From: Hahellaceae bacterium
GTDB taxonomy: Bacteria; Pseudomonadota; Gammaproteobacteria; Pseudomonadales; Oleiphilaceae
Assembly: GCA_024234575.1 (NCBI GenBank)
Contig: JACKOB010000002.1
Location: 434,001 to 498,000 of the forward strand
DNA: 64,000 nt
Direction of reading: 5' to 3'
Part shown: in pieces, positions 16,091 through 27,441 of the stretch
How positions within the stretch are numbered: the stretch's first letter is position 1
Layout: each line of letters starts with the position of its first letter
Translations under genes and position numbers: made by a program
The notes under the pieces: generated by a model
Seen by the model: only the letters and a program-made list of their open reading frames with translations
Databases searched by the model: none
Told to the model about the DNA's origin: nothing

Positions 16091-17215
16091 ATGCACATAG
16101 CTTTACGCTTTTTTATTGTCATATTATTTCTTGCCTTGGTACTTGGTGGCATCTTCGGCTACAAGTTCGACCAGTTTGATAAAATGCAGGCGCGGCTTGC
16201 ACAGCCTCAACCGCCGGCTATTATCTCGGCAACTAAGGCAAGTATTGAATCTTGGTTACCTGCAACCAAAGCCGTAGGTAGCGTCGTAGCGGTCAACGGG
16301 ATACGGGTAGCGAATGAAGTGCCTGGTGTGATTGAGGAAATTAACTTTGACTCTGGAGATACCGTTCGTAAAAACGATGTTTTAGTTCGGCTAAATTCCG
16401 CCATAGATGAGGCAGCACTGCGTACCCGCCGTGCGGAGGCCCAGTTAGCCGAGCAGGCGCTTAAACGTGTAGCTGACTTACTACCAAAACGAGCGGTTTC
16501 CCAATCTCAGTTTGATGAGTCCAAGGCCAATTTTGATGCCGCCCAAGCTCGGGTAAATGAAGCGGAGGCGCAGTTAAGTAAAAAAGTAATCCGCGCCCCC
16601 TTTGACGGCACTGTCGGCCTTAGAATGGTGGATCAGGGCGAGTACCTGCCCACCGGCACTGCCATTGTCGAAATCAACATGCTCAACCCTATTTTTGTGG
16701 ATTACACCATCCCAGAAAAAGAACTGACCGATATTAAACCAGGCTATGAGGTATTAGTGAACGTCGCTGCCGTGCGTGATGCAACCTTCCCCGGTAAGGT
16801 AAGTGCCATCAACTCATCCATCAGCCCAGAAACTCGAACGGTTAGAGTGCGAGCGACCATCTCAAATCCAGATCAACACCTTAAGCCTGGTATGTTTGCC
16901 ACTGTCATGACCCGTCAGCCAGAACCTCGTAAAGTCGTCACCATTCCCCGCACGGCAGTTTCTTACAATACCTATGGTGATTTCGTATTTGTTATAGAGC
17001 CTGATGACAATAATAATTTGATTGTAAACCGGCGAACCGTTGCTACGGGAGCGACGCGTGATGGTCGAGTTGCCGTTATTTCGGGCTTAAAAGCTGGTGA
17101 GCAGATCGTCTCAAAAGGTTTACTTCGTCTTCGGGCTGGGCAAAAAGTTAGTATCCAAGATCCGGCTGAAGTGCTTGGTCAGGGTGACAAATTAAAGGCG
17201 GAGGCGTCTAACTGA
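16091..17215 (+). CDS. RND efflux periplasmic adaptor (membrane fusion protein)
   Basis: A 374-residue AcrA/MexA-type adaptor. An N-terminal membrane anchor (FFIVILFLALVLGGIFGY) is followed by a biotinyl-lipoyl half-motif (GVIEEINFDSGDTVRKNDVL), an alpha-helical hairpin (about 105-165), the second lipoyl half (KVIRAPFDGTVGLRMVDQGE) and beta-barrel and membrane-proximal domains. There is no lipobox, so the anchor is a transmembrane helix. The stop TGA overlaps the permease ATG (TGATG), so the two are translationally coupled. No outer-membrane factor gene is in the operon, so a TolC-like protein encoded elsewhere is presumably used. Substrate unknown. Confidence 0.93.
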   Translation: MHIALRFFIVILFLALVLGGIFGYKFDQFDKMQARLAQPQPPAIISATKASIESWLPATKAVGSVVAVNGIRVANEVPGVIEEINFDSGDTVRKNDVLVRLNSAIDEAALRTRRAEAQLAEQALKRVADLLPKRAVSQSQFDESKANFDAAQARVNEAEAQLSKKVIRAPFDGTVGLRMVDQGEYLPTGTAIVEINMLNPIFVDYTIPEKELTDIKPGYEVLVNVAAVRDATFPGKVSAINSSISPETRTVRVRATISNPDQHLKPGMFATVMTRQPEPRKVVTIPRTAVSYNTYGDFVFVIEPDDNNNLIVNRRTVATGATRDGRVAVISGLKAGEQIVSKGLLRLRAGQKVSIQDPAEVLGQGDKLKAEASN

Positions 17216-20200
17216 TGCGCTTTACCGATACCTACATCCACCGCCCGGTGTTGGCCACCGTCATTAGTCTCTTGATCCTATTGCTTGGCGTCCGATCTGC
17301 TATGGAGATGGAGATCCGTCAATATCCACAGCTAGAAAGCACTACGGTAACGGTGACTACTGCCTATCCTGGCGCCAGCTCAGACTTAGTTAAAGGCTTC
17401 ATAACCACGCCTATTCAGCAAGCCATGGCCGAGGCGAGCGGTATTGACTACCTGAGCTCCACCAGCTCTCAGGGGCGCTCCGTGATCGAGGCCACGATGG
17501 TTCTGAACTATGATGCCAATGCCGCCTTGGCAGAAATTCAGGCTAAGGTGGCAAGCCAGCGTAACGTGCTGCCAGCTGATGCCCAAGACCCAGTCATCAC
17601 CTCTACCACAGGCGACTCTACCGCGCTGATGTACATCGCGTTTTTCAGTACAGAGCTTGGCGTGCCGCAGATTACCGACTATCTTACGCGAGTGGTGCAG
17701 CCCAAATTACAGGCGCTGGCGGGTGTTGGCAAAGCCAAGCTGCTAGGGCGTCAGTTTGCCCTGCGAATCTGGCTAGATCCAGAGCGATTATCAGCGGTGG
17801 ATATGACGCCACAAGAAGTAGTTCACATTCTGTTAAAAAATAACTATCAGGCAGCGGTAGGCAACACCGAGGGCAAGTACGTCAAGATCAGCATGACCAG
17901 TGACACCGACGTAGGCGATCCAGATCAGTTCAAAGACCTGGTGGTAAAAGAGTCCAACGGGTCTTTGGTTCGTCTTAGTGACATTGCCCGAGTCGAGCTG
18001 GGCTCAGAATCCTACGATCAGCTTGCCCTGTATAAAGGCCAGCCTGCCACTTATGTGGCGGTTGAATTGTCACCAGGTGCCAACCCTCTGACGGTGGCCA
18101 AGTTGGTCAAGGATGAGCTGCCAGATATCGAGCGCCAGTTGCCCTCAGGCCTTGGGGTACGCATGGCCTATGACGCCTCGGATTTTATCGATCATTCTAT
18201 CAATGAGGTTATTAAAACGCTGGTAGAGGCGCTGGTTATTGTGCTGGTAGTGGTCTTCCTCACATTGGGCTCTCTTCGGGCAGCTATTGTTCCTTCTGTC
18301 GCTGTGCCGCTATCGCTGGTTGGTGGCGCATTCATTATGCTGCTGATGGGGTTCTCCTTAAATCTATTGACGCTGCTGTCGATGGTGTTAGCCATTGGGC
18401 TGGTAGTAGATGACGCTATTATCATGGTAGAAAACGTGCACCGACATATCGAGGCCGGAGAGTCGCGCTTTGATGCGGCTATTAATGGCGCTCGAGAAAT
18501 GGCGACACCTATCATTGCCATGACTACAACCTTAGTTGCCGTATATGCGCCTATCGGTTTTATGGGAGGCTTGGTCGGTTCTCTATTTACTGAGTTTGCC
18601 TTCACACTGGCAGGTACTGTTGTTATCTCGGGAGTCGTCGCCTTAACGCTTTCACCTATGCTTTCCGGCATGGTGCTTAAACCTCATGGTAACCCTGGCC
18701 GCTTCGAAGTCTTGGTGGAGAAAACCTTTAACGGCTTGTCTAATGCGTATAAAAGTCTACTTAGTCGCATGATGCAGACTATTTCGGTTGTGATTTTCTT
18801 CGCTGCAGTAGTGTTGGCATCGATCTATTTTATGGTGGCTATGAGCCAGAACGAGCTGGCGCCAACGGAAGATCAGGGCATTCTGTTCTATCAGGGTCTA
18901 GGAGCACAGACCGCAACCTTGGATTACCTGCAAGAACATGGCAACGAAATTCAGGAACGTATGACCACGGTGCCAGGCTACTACGAAGATTTTATGATTA
19001 TCGGTCTGACCGCCCCCAACGCCGTATTTGGTGGTTACAAGATGGCACCCTGGAGCGAGCGCAGCGTCAGCCAATTCCAAGCCCAGCCTCTTTTGCAGCA
19101 AGAATTGTCCAAGGTTACCGGCCTACAAACGGCAGTATTCCCACGGCCTTCGTTGCCAGGCTCTGGCGGTGGTTTTCCATTTCAATTCGTACTCACCACG
19201 GGGGAAAGTTATGAACGCCTGAACGCCGCTGCAGATGAGTTACTCGGCAAGGCAATGCAAAGTGGTAATTTTATGTTCCTACAGAAATCTATCGACTTCG
19301 ATCGACCTGTTACCCGCATACTTGTTGATCGTGATCGAGTGGCGGATTTGGGCTTGTCTATGCAGGATGTAGGCGGCGCTATGTCCAGTATGCTGGGTGG
19401 TGGCTATATCAATCGCTTCAACATGCAAGGCCGGTCCTATCAGGTAATTCCGCAGGTTGAGCAAGATTTCCGCCTGGATGAACAAGCGCTCAATGACTAC
19501 CGTATCCGCGCTGATAACGGTGAATTAGTACCGCTAGGTAGCGTTATCACCTTTGAACATGGCGTGGAACCTTCGCAGCGTACGCAGTTTAATCAGCTCA
19601 ATTCACTTAAATTGCAGGGCGTGGTTGCCCCCGGCGTAGCCGCTGGGGATGCTATGACCTTTATGCAGAAAACAGCCACCGAGACACTGCCACAAGGATT
19701 CAGCTACGATTACACCGGTGCAACCCGCCAATTAGCGTCCCAAGGCAATGCGCTCATGGTCACATTTTTCCTGTCTCTGCTGGTAATATATCTCGTGTTG
19801 GCGGCTCAGTTTGAAAGCTGGCGTGATCCTTTCATTATTTTGGTTTCAGTACCCATGTCGGTGGCCGGAGCCATGGCGTTTATCGTGCTCGGTTTTGCCA
19901 CAATGAACATCTATACCCAAGTGGGTTTGATTACGCTGATCGGGGTAGTGGCCAAGAACGGCATTCTGATTGTGGAGTTTGCCAATGAATTGCAGAAACG
20001 ACAGGGGCTGAGCAAGCGCGAAGCCGTAGTCAACGCCGCTGCCATCCGGTTGCGTCCCATCATCATGACCTCTCTGGCGTTGATTTTTGCGATGGTGCCG
20101 CTGTTGATAGCCGCAGGTCCCGGTGCCGAAAGTCGTTTCGCCATAGGCTTAACCATTGCCACGGGGTTGGGCATAGGCACACTGTTTACCGTGTTTGTTC

Positions 20201-20289
20201 TACCAGCGTTCTATATTCTTCTGGGCAGACAGCATAACCAGGATAAGGACATTCCAGACGAGGTAGATGAAGGCTTGGCACAGCACTAA
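17215..20289 (+). CDS. RND multidrug efflux permease (HAE1 family)
   Basis: The 1024-residue length and twelve-segment plan fit AcrB/MexD-type pumps. The N-terminus FTDTYIHRPVLATVISLLI and the proton-relay acidic pair in AIGLVVDDAIIMVENVHR (TM4) are present, as is the partner lysine in LIGVVAKNGILIVEFANEL (TM10). Both large periplasmic loops are full length. It should act as a trimer, expelling amphiphilic drugs or metabolites with the adjoining adaptor. It is followed by an intrinsic terminator. Confidence 0.95.
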   Translation: MRFTDTYIHRPVLATVISLLILLLGVRSAMEMEIRQYPQLESTTVTVTTAYPGASSDLVKGFITTPIQQAMAEASGIDYLSSTSSQGRSVIEATMVLNYDANAALAEIQAKVASQRNVLPADAQDPVITSTTGDSTALMYIAFFSTELGVPQITDYLTRVVQPKLQALAGVGKAKLLGRQFALRIWLDPERLSAVDMTPQEVVHILLKNNYQAAVGNTEGKYVKISMTSDTDVGDPDQFKDLVVKESNGSLVRLSDIARVELGSESYDQLALYKGQPATYVAVELSPGANPLTVAKLVKDELPDIERQLPSGLGVRMAYDASDFIDHSINEVIKTLVEALVIVLVVVFLTLGSLRAAIVPSVAVPLSLVGGAFIMLLMGFSLNLLTLLSMVLAIGLVVDDAIIMVENVHRHIEAGESRFDAAINGAREMATPIIAMTTTLVAVYAPIGFMGGLVGSLFTEFAFTLAGTVVISGVVALTLSPMLSGMVLKPHGNPGRFEVLVEKTFNGLSNAYKSLLSRMMQTISVVIFFAAVVLASIYFMVAMSQNELAPTEDQGILFYQGLGAQTATLDYLQEHGNEIQERMTTVPGYYEDFMIIGLTAPNAVFGGYKMAPWSERSVSQFQAQPLLQQELSKVTGLQTAVFPRPSLPGSGGGFPFQFVLTTGESYERLNAAADELLGKAMQSGNFMFLQKSIDFDRPVTRILVDRDRVADLGLSMQDVGGAMSSMLGGGYINRFNMQGRSYQVIPQVEQDFRLDEQALNDYRIRADNGELVPLGSVITFEHGVEPSQRTQFNQLNSLKLQGVVAPGVAAGDAMTFMQKTATETLPQGFSYDYTGATRQLASQGNALMVTFFLSLLVIYLVLAAQFESWRDPFIILVSVPMSVAGAMAFIVLGFATMNIYTQVGLITLIGVVAKNGILIVEFANELQKRQGLSKREAVVNAAAIRLRPIIMTSLALIFAMVPLLIAAGPGAESRFAIGLTIATGLGIGTLFTVFVLPAFYILLGRQHNQDKDIPDEVDEGLAQH

Positions 20290-20320
20290 AAACATGGATT
20301 TTCGAGATCGATAATCTACG

Positions 20321-20363
20321 CCAAAAACGCCCGGCCACATCAGTGTCTGGGCGTTTTGGTTTT
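20321..20363 (+). terminator. Intrinsic terminator of the RND operon
   Basis: CCAAAAACGCCC (20321-20332) pairs with GGGCGTTTTGG (20349-20359), followed by TTTTC. The rest of the gap to the nirS box (20366-20580) has only a weak minus-strand ORF. Confidence 0.8.
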
Positions 20364-20586
20364 CATTGTCGAGGTAATCTAGTAACTCCATGCGCCGATT
20401 GCTGAATTCAATGGTACATTTAGCTGTGCTTCTGATAAGTGACAACATAGATTGTCCTTCAAAACTAGCGTTCGAGTGCTGAGCAACTACCACCAATATC
20501 TTTTCAGTTGCGCTGGCTACTTGTACTGTCGTCCCCTTTATTCTAATTTGGTGTTCATCACTACCACGTTGAAAATATTTTTGCAC

Positions 20587-22603
<2,017 letters not shown>

Positions 22604-22617
22604 TACCACATCACCCT

Positions 22618-22645
22618 ACGGCTAGCTTTGCTAGTCGTTTTCTTT
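22618..22645 (+). terminator. Intrinsic terminator after nirS
   Basis: ACGGCTAGC (22618-22626) pairs with GCTAGTCGT (22630-22638) with a G-U pair and a TTT loop, followed by TTTCTTT. Confidence 0.8.
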
Positions 22646-22896
22646 AACTGCGAGCAGCTGATTCACTGGGCTGCTCACGGTTGACCTGACAGACACCAGC
22701 TGCCAACACGGCATGACTGACGTTTACTCTATTCCCGCTCCGCTACAACGATTAAGCGGGCCACAATAAACAGATTTATCAATTCATCAGGATGAACACG
22801 CAAGCACGCCACACCAGCAAATGTGGCAATATCATCCATCGCTGTTATCATACTTATCATTATTAATCGCCAAACACGCTAGCCGGACAGATCCCT

Positions 22897-23547
22897 ATGA
22901 GCCAATTTGTAAAAACCATTTTAATCGGTGCGCTTTTTGTTTTAATTAGCGGTTGCCAAAGCATGTATTACGGTGCCATGGAAAAAGTGGGGTATCACAA
23001 ACGCGATATCATGGTTGACCGGGTTGAAGAGGTTAGTGAAGCGCAGGAAGATGCGAAAGAGCAGTTTGCTTCGGCGCTGGATCGTTATCAGCAACTGATC
23101 AAAATTGAAGATCAGGACTTGCTTGATAAATACAACGCATTAAACGATGAATTTGAAAACAGCCAGGAGGCGGCCGAAAAAGTATCGAAGCGAATTAACG
23201 CGGTGGAAGAGGTATCCGAGGCGCTGTTTGCAGAGTGGGAAGAAGAGCTAGCGCTTTACACTAACGCCGGTCTCAAGCGACAAAGTGCGAGAAAACTAAA
23301 TGCAACAAAACAAAAATATGCACAGCTGATGAAAGCGATGCGCCGTGCTGAAGCCAAAATGACACCCGTATTAAACGCGCTGCAGGATCAGGTGTTGTTT
23401 TTAAAACATAACCTGAATGCCCGGGCGATTGATTCGTTAAAGGGTGAGCTGAAAACCATCGAGACTGACGTAGCTAAGCTGATCAAAGAAATGGAGAAAT
23501 CCATTGCTGAGTCGGAAGCATTTATTGCTGAGCTCAATGTAAATTAA
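22897..23547 (+). CDS. DUF2959 coiled-coil lipoprotein
   Basis: A 216-residue protein with a lipoprotein signal (lipobox LISG-C at residues 17-20). The mature chain is almost wholly helical and rich in Glu, Lys and Ala, with long coiled-coil stretches, and matches the DUF2959 family. HKRDIMVDRVEEVSEAQEDA is the conserved opening. No function is assigned to the family; envelope location is inferred. It lies 40 bp upstream of tcdA and may be co-transcribed with it. Confidence 0.87.
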   Translation: MSQFVKTILIGALFVLISGCQSMYYGAMEKVGYHKRDIMVDRVEEVSEAQEDAKEQFASALDRYQQLIKIEDQDLLDKYNALNDEFENSQEAAEKVSKRINAVEEVSEALFAEWEEELALYTNAGLKRQSARKLNATKQKYAQLMKAMRRAEAKMTPVLNALQDQVLFLKHNLNARAIDSLKGELKTIETDVAKLIKEMEKSIAESEAFIAELNVN

Positions 23548-23587
23548 TGCCCCCGGCCGCCTCTACACCTATTGTTGATGAACACCT

Positions 23588-24406
23588 ATGACTTCTGCTG
23601 ATTTTTCTTATCGTTTTGGTGGCCTTGAGAGACTCTACGGCGTCGACATCATGACAGCTTTAAACCAATCTCACGTGTGTATTATTGGCATTGGCGGCGT
23701 TGGTTCCTGGGCTGCCGAAGCTATCGCCCGGTCAGGCATTGGTACTATTACGCTGATCGATCTGGACGATATCTGTGTGTCTAACACCAACCGGCAGATT
23801 CACGCCGACACCTCTACCATTGGCCAGCTCAAAGTCGAGGCGATGGCACAGCGTATTCGGCTGATTAACCCTGAATGCATCGTGCATACAGTGGCATCTT
23901 TTATCAGCGATAAAAACATGGGCACGCTGCTAAATGATGAGATGGACTATGTTATCGACGCCATCGATAGCGTCAAAGCCAAAACCGCCCTGCTGGCGCA
24001 TTGCCGGCGCAACAAAATCAAGGTCGTTACGGTCGGTGGTGCTGGCGGCCAAAAAGACCCCAGCAAAATTGAGATGGCAGATCTGACCAAAGCCTATCAA
24101 GACCCTTTGCTGGCCAAGGTTCGCACCAAGTTACGGAAAGAGTATGGCCTTAGCAGTAACCCGAAACGTAAGTTTGGTATTGACTGCGTATTCTCGTCTG
24201 AGCAGTTAACCTACCCCCAACCTGACGGCAGCGTTTGCAATGAAAAACCCGCCAGCAACGGCCCGGTTCGTCTCGACTGCGCCACCGGCTTCGGCGCGTC
24301 GATGTGCGTAACCGCCACGTTTGGATTGTTTGCAGCGTCTCGGGTGATTAATAAACTTTCTGAAAAGGCGGCGCCTCAAACAAAGATCAGTAACAAGCAG
24401 ATGTAA
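23588..24406 (+). CDS. tcdA: tRNA threonylcarbamoyladenosine dehydratase TcdA
   Basis: A 272-residue E1-like adenylating enzyme (formerly CsdL/YgdL) that converts t6A to cyclic t6A at position 37 of ANN-decoding tRNAs, using ATP. The Rossmann nucleotide motif GIGGVGSWAAEAIARSGIG, the acidic LIDLDDICVSNTNRQ and the VTVGGAGGQKDP segment are intact. The TGTAACAT overlapping its stop codon resembles the half-sites of the operator for the next operon. Confidence 0.95.
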   Translation: MTSADFSYRFGGLERLYGVDIMTALNQSHVCIIGIGGVGSWAAEAIARSGIGTITLIDLDDICVSNTNRQIHADTSTIGQLKVEAMAQRIRLINPECIVHTVASFISDKNMGTLLNDEMDYVIDAIDSVKAKTALLAHCRRNKIKVVTVGGAGGQKDPSKIEMADLTKAYQDPLLAKVRTKLRKEYGLSSNPKRKFGIDCVFSSEQLTYPQPDGSVCNEKPASNGPVRLDCATGFGASMCVTATFGLFAASRVINKLSEKAAPQTKISNKQM

Positions 24407-24415
24407 CATTTATTT

Positions 24416-24446
24416 TGCACGATAACATCAATAATGTTACCGTGCA
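24416..24446. promoter_or_regulatory. Palindromic operator of the AbiE-like operon
   Basis: TGCACGATAACAT (24416-24428) and ATGTTACCGTGCA (24434-24446) are 13-bp arms with one mismatch and a 5-bp spacer. Further copies of the ATGTTAC/GTAACAT half-site lie at about 24403-24409 and 24453-24459, with a variant GCAACAT just before the start codon at 24472. This is typical of autoregulation by a toxin-antitoxin regulator. Confidence 0.65.
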
Positions 24447-24471
24447 TTTTTAATGTTACGAAAATGGCAAC

Positions 24472-25473
24472 ATGCACGAAATGTCGAACTTAAAACAGCT
24501 TGATAGACTAGCCCGCTACGTCAGTGACGTCTTCTATGAGCCTACAGGGCTGATTCCTTGGGCCAGCGCCCGAAACTTGCCCATTTTTTTGCAGTCAGGG
24601 TTTTCGTATGTTGAAGTAACCTTGCTGGATAAAACATGTTTACTCGTTATAGATCAGCATGCTGATGAGCATAAAACTGCTGTCAATATTAAGAAGTATT
24701 TCAAAACTATCAACCAACACTATTTGGGTCATCTGATCTATTCTGTCGAAGAGATAGCGTCATACAACCGTAAGCGTTTAATTGATCAGCGCATCGCCTT
24801 TATAGTACCGGGAAAACAGCTGTATCTGCCATTTTTTGCGACAGACTTGAGAGAGAGCTTTAAAGTTCTCAAGAAGAGAGAAGAAAGTAAACTCGGTGCT
24901 ATTGCCCAGCAGTTGTTGTTTTTGTACTTATATAAAAAACTGGAAAGCGGTGTATCTGCGCAAACGCTCGCGAAACAACTGCACGTTAGCAAAATGAGTA
25001 TCTCACGAGCCTATGCAGAGCTTGAAGCCTGTCAGCTTGCCAACACGAAATCGGTAGGCAGGCAAAAAGTTTTGCTGTTTTATTTCCAAGGGCGAGAGTT
25101 ATGGGAAGCAGCCAAGCCAAGCCTGACCAGCCCTGTTAGAAAGCGCGTATGGGTCAATCAAACCGATTTTTTTAATCAAAATCACTTGCCAGTGGAGGCG
25201 GGCGAAACAGCATTAGCCCACTTGGGCACGATTATACCGCCGAAACAATCAGTCTATGCGGTTAATTATAAAGATTGGTCGACGATGCAAATCGAAGAAA
25301 TACCAGCCCCTTATGATGGTACGATTATGGTCGAGCTGTGGCGTTATGACCCTGCAATTCTTGCAACTGAAAACAAGGCTGACCCACTATCTTTGTATAT
25401 GAGTTTGAGTGATGTGCAAGACGACAGAGTCGATATTGCAAAAGATGAGTTGTTAAAAATAACGTTGGAGTAA
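24472..25473 (+). CDS. Winged-HTH regulator, AbiEi-like antitoxin candidate
   Basis: This 333-residue protein pairs with the following nucleotidyltransferase gene (5-bp gap). A clear HTH is at about residues 162-190 (VSAQTLAKQLHVSKMSISRA), followed by a region with YFQGRELWEAAKPSLTSPVR. The N-terminal ~140 residues resemble neither a known ligand domain nor the short N-terminal HTH of classical AbiEi, so this is a longer or different type. By its partner and the operator upstream it should bind its own promoter and neutralise the partner as a type IV-like antitoxin, or simply regulate it. ATG at 24481 is an alternative start; neither has a good ribosome binding site. Confidence 0.7.
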   Translation: MHEMSNLKQLDRLARYVSDVFYEPTGLIPWASARNLPIFLQSGFSYVEVTLLDKTCLLVIDQHADEHKTAVNIKKYFKTINQHYLGHLIYSVEEIASYNRKRLIDQRIAFIVPGKQLYLPFFATDLRESFKVLKKREESKLGAIAQQLLFLYLYKKLESGVSAQTLAKQLHVSKMSISRAYAELEACQLANTKSVGRQKVLLFYFQGRELWEAAKPSLTSPVRKRVWVNQTDFFNQNHLPVEAGETALAHLGTIIPPKQSVYAVNYKDWSTMQIEEIPAPYDGTIMVELWRYDPAILATENKADPLSLYMSLSDVQDDRVDIAKDELLKITLE

Positions 25474-25478
25474 ACAGC

Positions 25479-26237
25479 ATGATCCAGGGATTGGATACTT
25501 TTCGGGAATATTTCAAAGGGTTTGAAGACCGCTATACTCTAATAGGCGGTGTCGCCTGCTATTTGTATATGGAAAATGCGGGTGTTGATTTTCGAGCAAC
25601 CCGCGATCTGGATATCGTACTTTGCGCAGAGGCCCTCGACGCTGAATTTGTAAAGCAGTTTTGGGCTTTTGTGAAAGCGGCTAATTATGAGCACCAGGCA
25701 AGATACAGCGGTAACAAACAGTACTATCGTTTTTCTAAGCCGGTGAGTAACGATTATCCTCAGATGATCGAGTTATTCTCTCGCAAGCCTGATGATCTGC
25801 TGTTGAAATTTGACAATGGTTTAACACCTATTCCTGTCGATGAGTCTGTCTGCAGTCTATCAGCCATTTTACTTGATGAAGACTACTACCAGTGTTTGCG
25901 ATCTGGAACAGAAGTATTAAACGGCTTACCGCTACTCAAAGTCGAATTCCTTGTCCCATTTAAAATGCGTGCGTGGGCGGACCTTTCAAAACGTAAATCT
26001 GCAGGTGAATCAGTAGACTCGAAAAGCATTAAGAAACATAAGTATGACGTTTTTAAAATTTCGCAACTACTTATTCCAGAACAGATTGTTCCTCTGGCTG
26101 ATTCGATAAAGACTGACGTGGCAAGCTTTATCGAGGCCATGGCAAGTGAAAAAACCGACCTTAAAGGGATAGGCCTGCATGGACTGACCATAGATCAAAT
26201 TTTAGATAACTTAGTTCGAATTTATGGCTTGAGGTAA
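25479..26237 (+). CDS. Nucleotidyltransferase, AbiEii/AbiGii toxin-like
   Basis: A 252-residue protein of the polymerase-beta nucleotidyltransferase superfamily. The signature LIGGVACYLY is followed by RATRDLDIVL, giving the GG-loop and a D-x-D metal-binding pair, as in AbiEii toxins. The remaining helical C-terminal region is intact. In the AbiE family such proteins nucleotidylate tRNA or other targets and cause growth arrest, serving as abortive-infection or plasmid-maintenance systems. The substrate here is unknown. It is 5 bp after the HTH gene and ends before a palindromic terminator. Confidence 0.8.
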   Translation: MIQGLDTFREYFKGFEDRYTLIGGVACYLYMENAGVDFRATRDLDIVLCAEALDAEFVKQFWAFVKAANYEHQARYSGNKQYYRFSKPVSNDYPQMIELFSRKPDDLLLKFDNGLTPIPVDESVCSLSAILLDEDYYQCLRSGTEVLNGLPLLKVEFLVPFKMRAWADLSKRKSAGESVDSKSIKKHKYDVFKISQLLIPEQIVPLADSIKTDVASFIEAMASEKTDLKGIGLHGLTIDQILDNLVRIYGLR

Positions 26238-26249
26238 TACAAAGTGAGT

Positions 26250-26278
26250 GAATAGAATGAAAGCTTTCCATTCTATTC
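26250..26278. terminator. Palindrome between convergent genes, probable bidirectional terminator
   Basis: GAATAGAATG (26250-26259) and CATTCTATTC (26269-26278) form a perfect 10-bp stem with a self-complementary AAAGCTTTC centre. It lies between the nucleotidyltransferase end (26237) and the oxidase end (26287). Confidence 0.6.
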
Positions 26279-26286
26279 TCTGACCG

Positions 26287-27429
26287 CTAATTCACCCCTC
26301 GAAACAGCATATCCGGTGTGATATCTGCCAATGTCGCTGTGCCTGCTAATGACATGGCCACTTCAAGTTCTTCCCGCAGCACTCTTAGCATATGTGCTAC
26401 CCCTAAGGCACCGGCGACGGCTAAAGCATAAACCTGTGGTCGACCAATTAACACCGCATCGGCCCCCATCGCGATGGCTTTAAAAACGTCCGTGCCACGT
26501 TGTACGCCACCATCCAGCAGCACAGGGTAACCCGGCCCGACCGTCGCCCGCACCGTCCGAATAACATCCATTGCCGAAGGCACAGTGTCCAACGTGCGAC
26601 CGCCATGATTCGATACGATCACACCAGCCACGCCAATGGCTTTGGCCGCGACAGCGTCTTGCGGGTGCAAAATACCTTTGAGGATAACAGGCATCTCACT
26701 TTTCTCGACCAACCAGCGGATGTCTTCCCAGGTTGGTGCTTCAGACATCATGCCCTGAAAAACAATGCTCTGGCTGGGGTTTAACACTCTGCGGGGTAGC
26801 TCGGGCCGATCATTTAAGTTAATGGCAGTAACGTCTTCAGGTAACACAAAGCCAGCTCTTTGGGCTCGATTTCTAATACCATGTAATGGTGCATCAACGG
26901 TGACCACCAACTTGCTATAGCCTGCCAATTTGGCGCGACGGACAAGCTGCATTGTAAAATCCCGACTCTGCTGAAAGTACAACTGAAACCAACGGGGGCT
27001 TTGTGTTTGCCGGGCGATATCTTCCAGGGGCTCACTGGCCAGCGTGCTCACAATCATCCCCGCCTCTAACAGACTTGCCGCCTGTGCCAGAGCGCTTTCG
27101 CCTCCGGGGTGCACCATTTTTTGAAATGCCACCGGTGCGAGTAAAATGGGATGCCGGAAGTCTTCTTGCAGCAGTCGTAAATGCGTCGACCCTTGCGTTA
27201 GGTCCCGTAATACCCGCGGATAGATCATCAGCTCATCAAAGGCTCGACGATTTCTACACAGACTGATTTCATCTGCACCACCACCATAGATATATTCGAA
27301 TACTGCAGGGTCTATATGCGCTCTGGCATAGCGTTCGTAGTCCTGAACACTCACCAGATCAGGGGGAATAGACGTAAGGGGCGCGGCTGGCCCAATAGGC
27401 TTTTTTTGTTCGGCGACAGGGGCGTTCAT
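26287..27429 (-). CDS. FMN-dependent alpha-hydroxy-acid oxidase/dehydrogenase
   Basis: A 380-residue TIM-barrel flavoprotein of the glycolate oxidase/L-lactate dehydrogenase family, which oxidises L-2-hydroxy acids. The catalytic and FMN-binding segments are ILLAPVAFQKMVHPGGE, VVTVDAP, VILKGI, VSNHGGRTLDTVPSA (catalytic His, substrate Arg) and VLLDGGVQRGTDVFKA. A proline-rich N-terminal extension (about 1-25) precedes the fold. It is the last gene of an iron-uptake transcription unit, 12 bp after piuC. Its substrate may be lactate or a hydroxy-acid siderophore breakdown product, which is inference from context only. Confidence 0.88.
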   Translation of the reverse strand: MNAPVAEQKKPIGPAAPLTSIPPDLVSVQDYERYARAHIDPAVFEYIYGGGADEISLCRNRRAFDELMIYPRVLRDLTQGSTHLRLLQEDFRHPILLAPVAFQKMVHPGGESALAQAASLLEAGMIVSTLASEPLEDIARQTQSPRWFQLYFQQSRDFTMQLVRRAKLAGYSKLVVTVDAPLHGIRNRAQRAGFVLPEDVTAINLNDRPELPRRVLNPSQSIVFQGMMSEAPTWEDIRWLVEKSEMPVILKGILHPQDAVAAKAIGVAGVIVSNHGGRTLDTVPSAMDVIRTVRATVGPGYPVLLDGGVQRGTDVFKAIAMGADAVLIGRPQVYALAVAGALGVAHMLRVLREELEVAMSLAGTATLADITPDMLFRGVN

Positions 27430-27441
27430 AGGCTGGCTTCC

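Noticed and set aside
18192..18671. 159-residue minus-strand ORF inside the RND permease
   Set aside because: It is fully inside a well-conserved gene; its Ser/Thr-rich composition is typical of antisense reading.
20200..20586. Minus-strand ORF of 128 residues downstream of the RND permease
   Set aside because: It runs through a strong terminator and into the permease gene, has no ribosome binding site and no recognisable domain.
22651..22677. GAGCAGC/GCTGCTC inverted repeat after the nirS terminator
   Set aside because: Short stem, long loop and no T tract, next to a better terminator.
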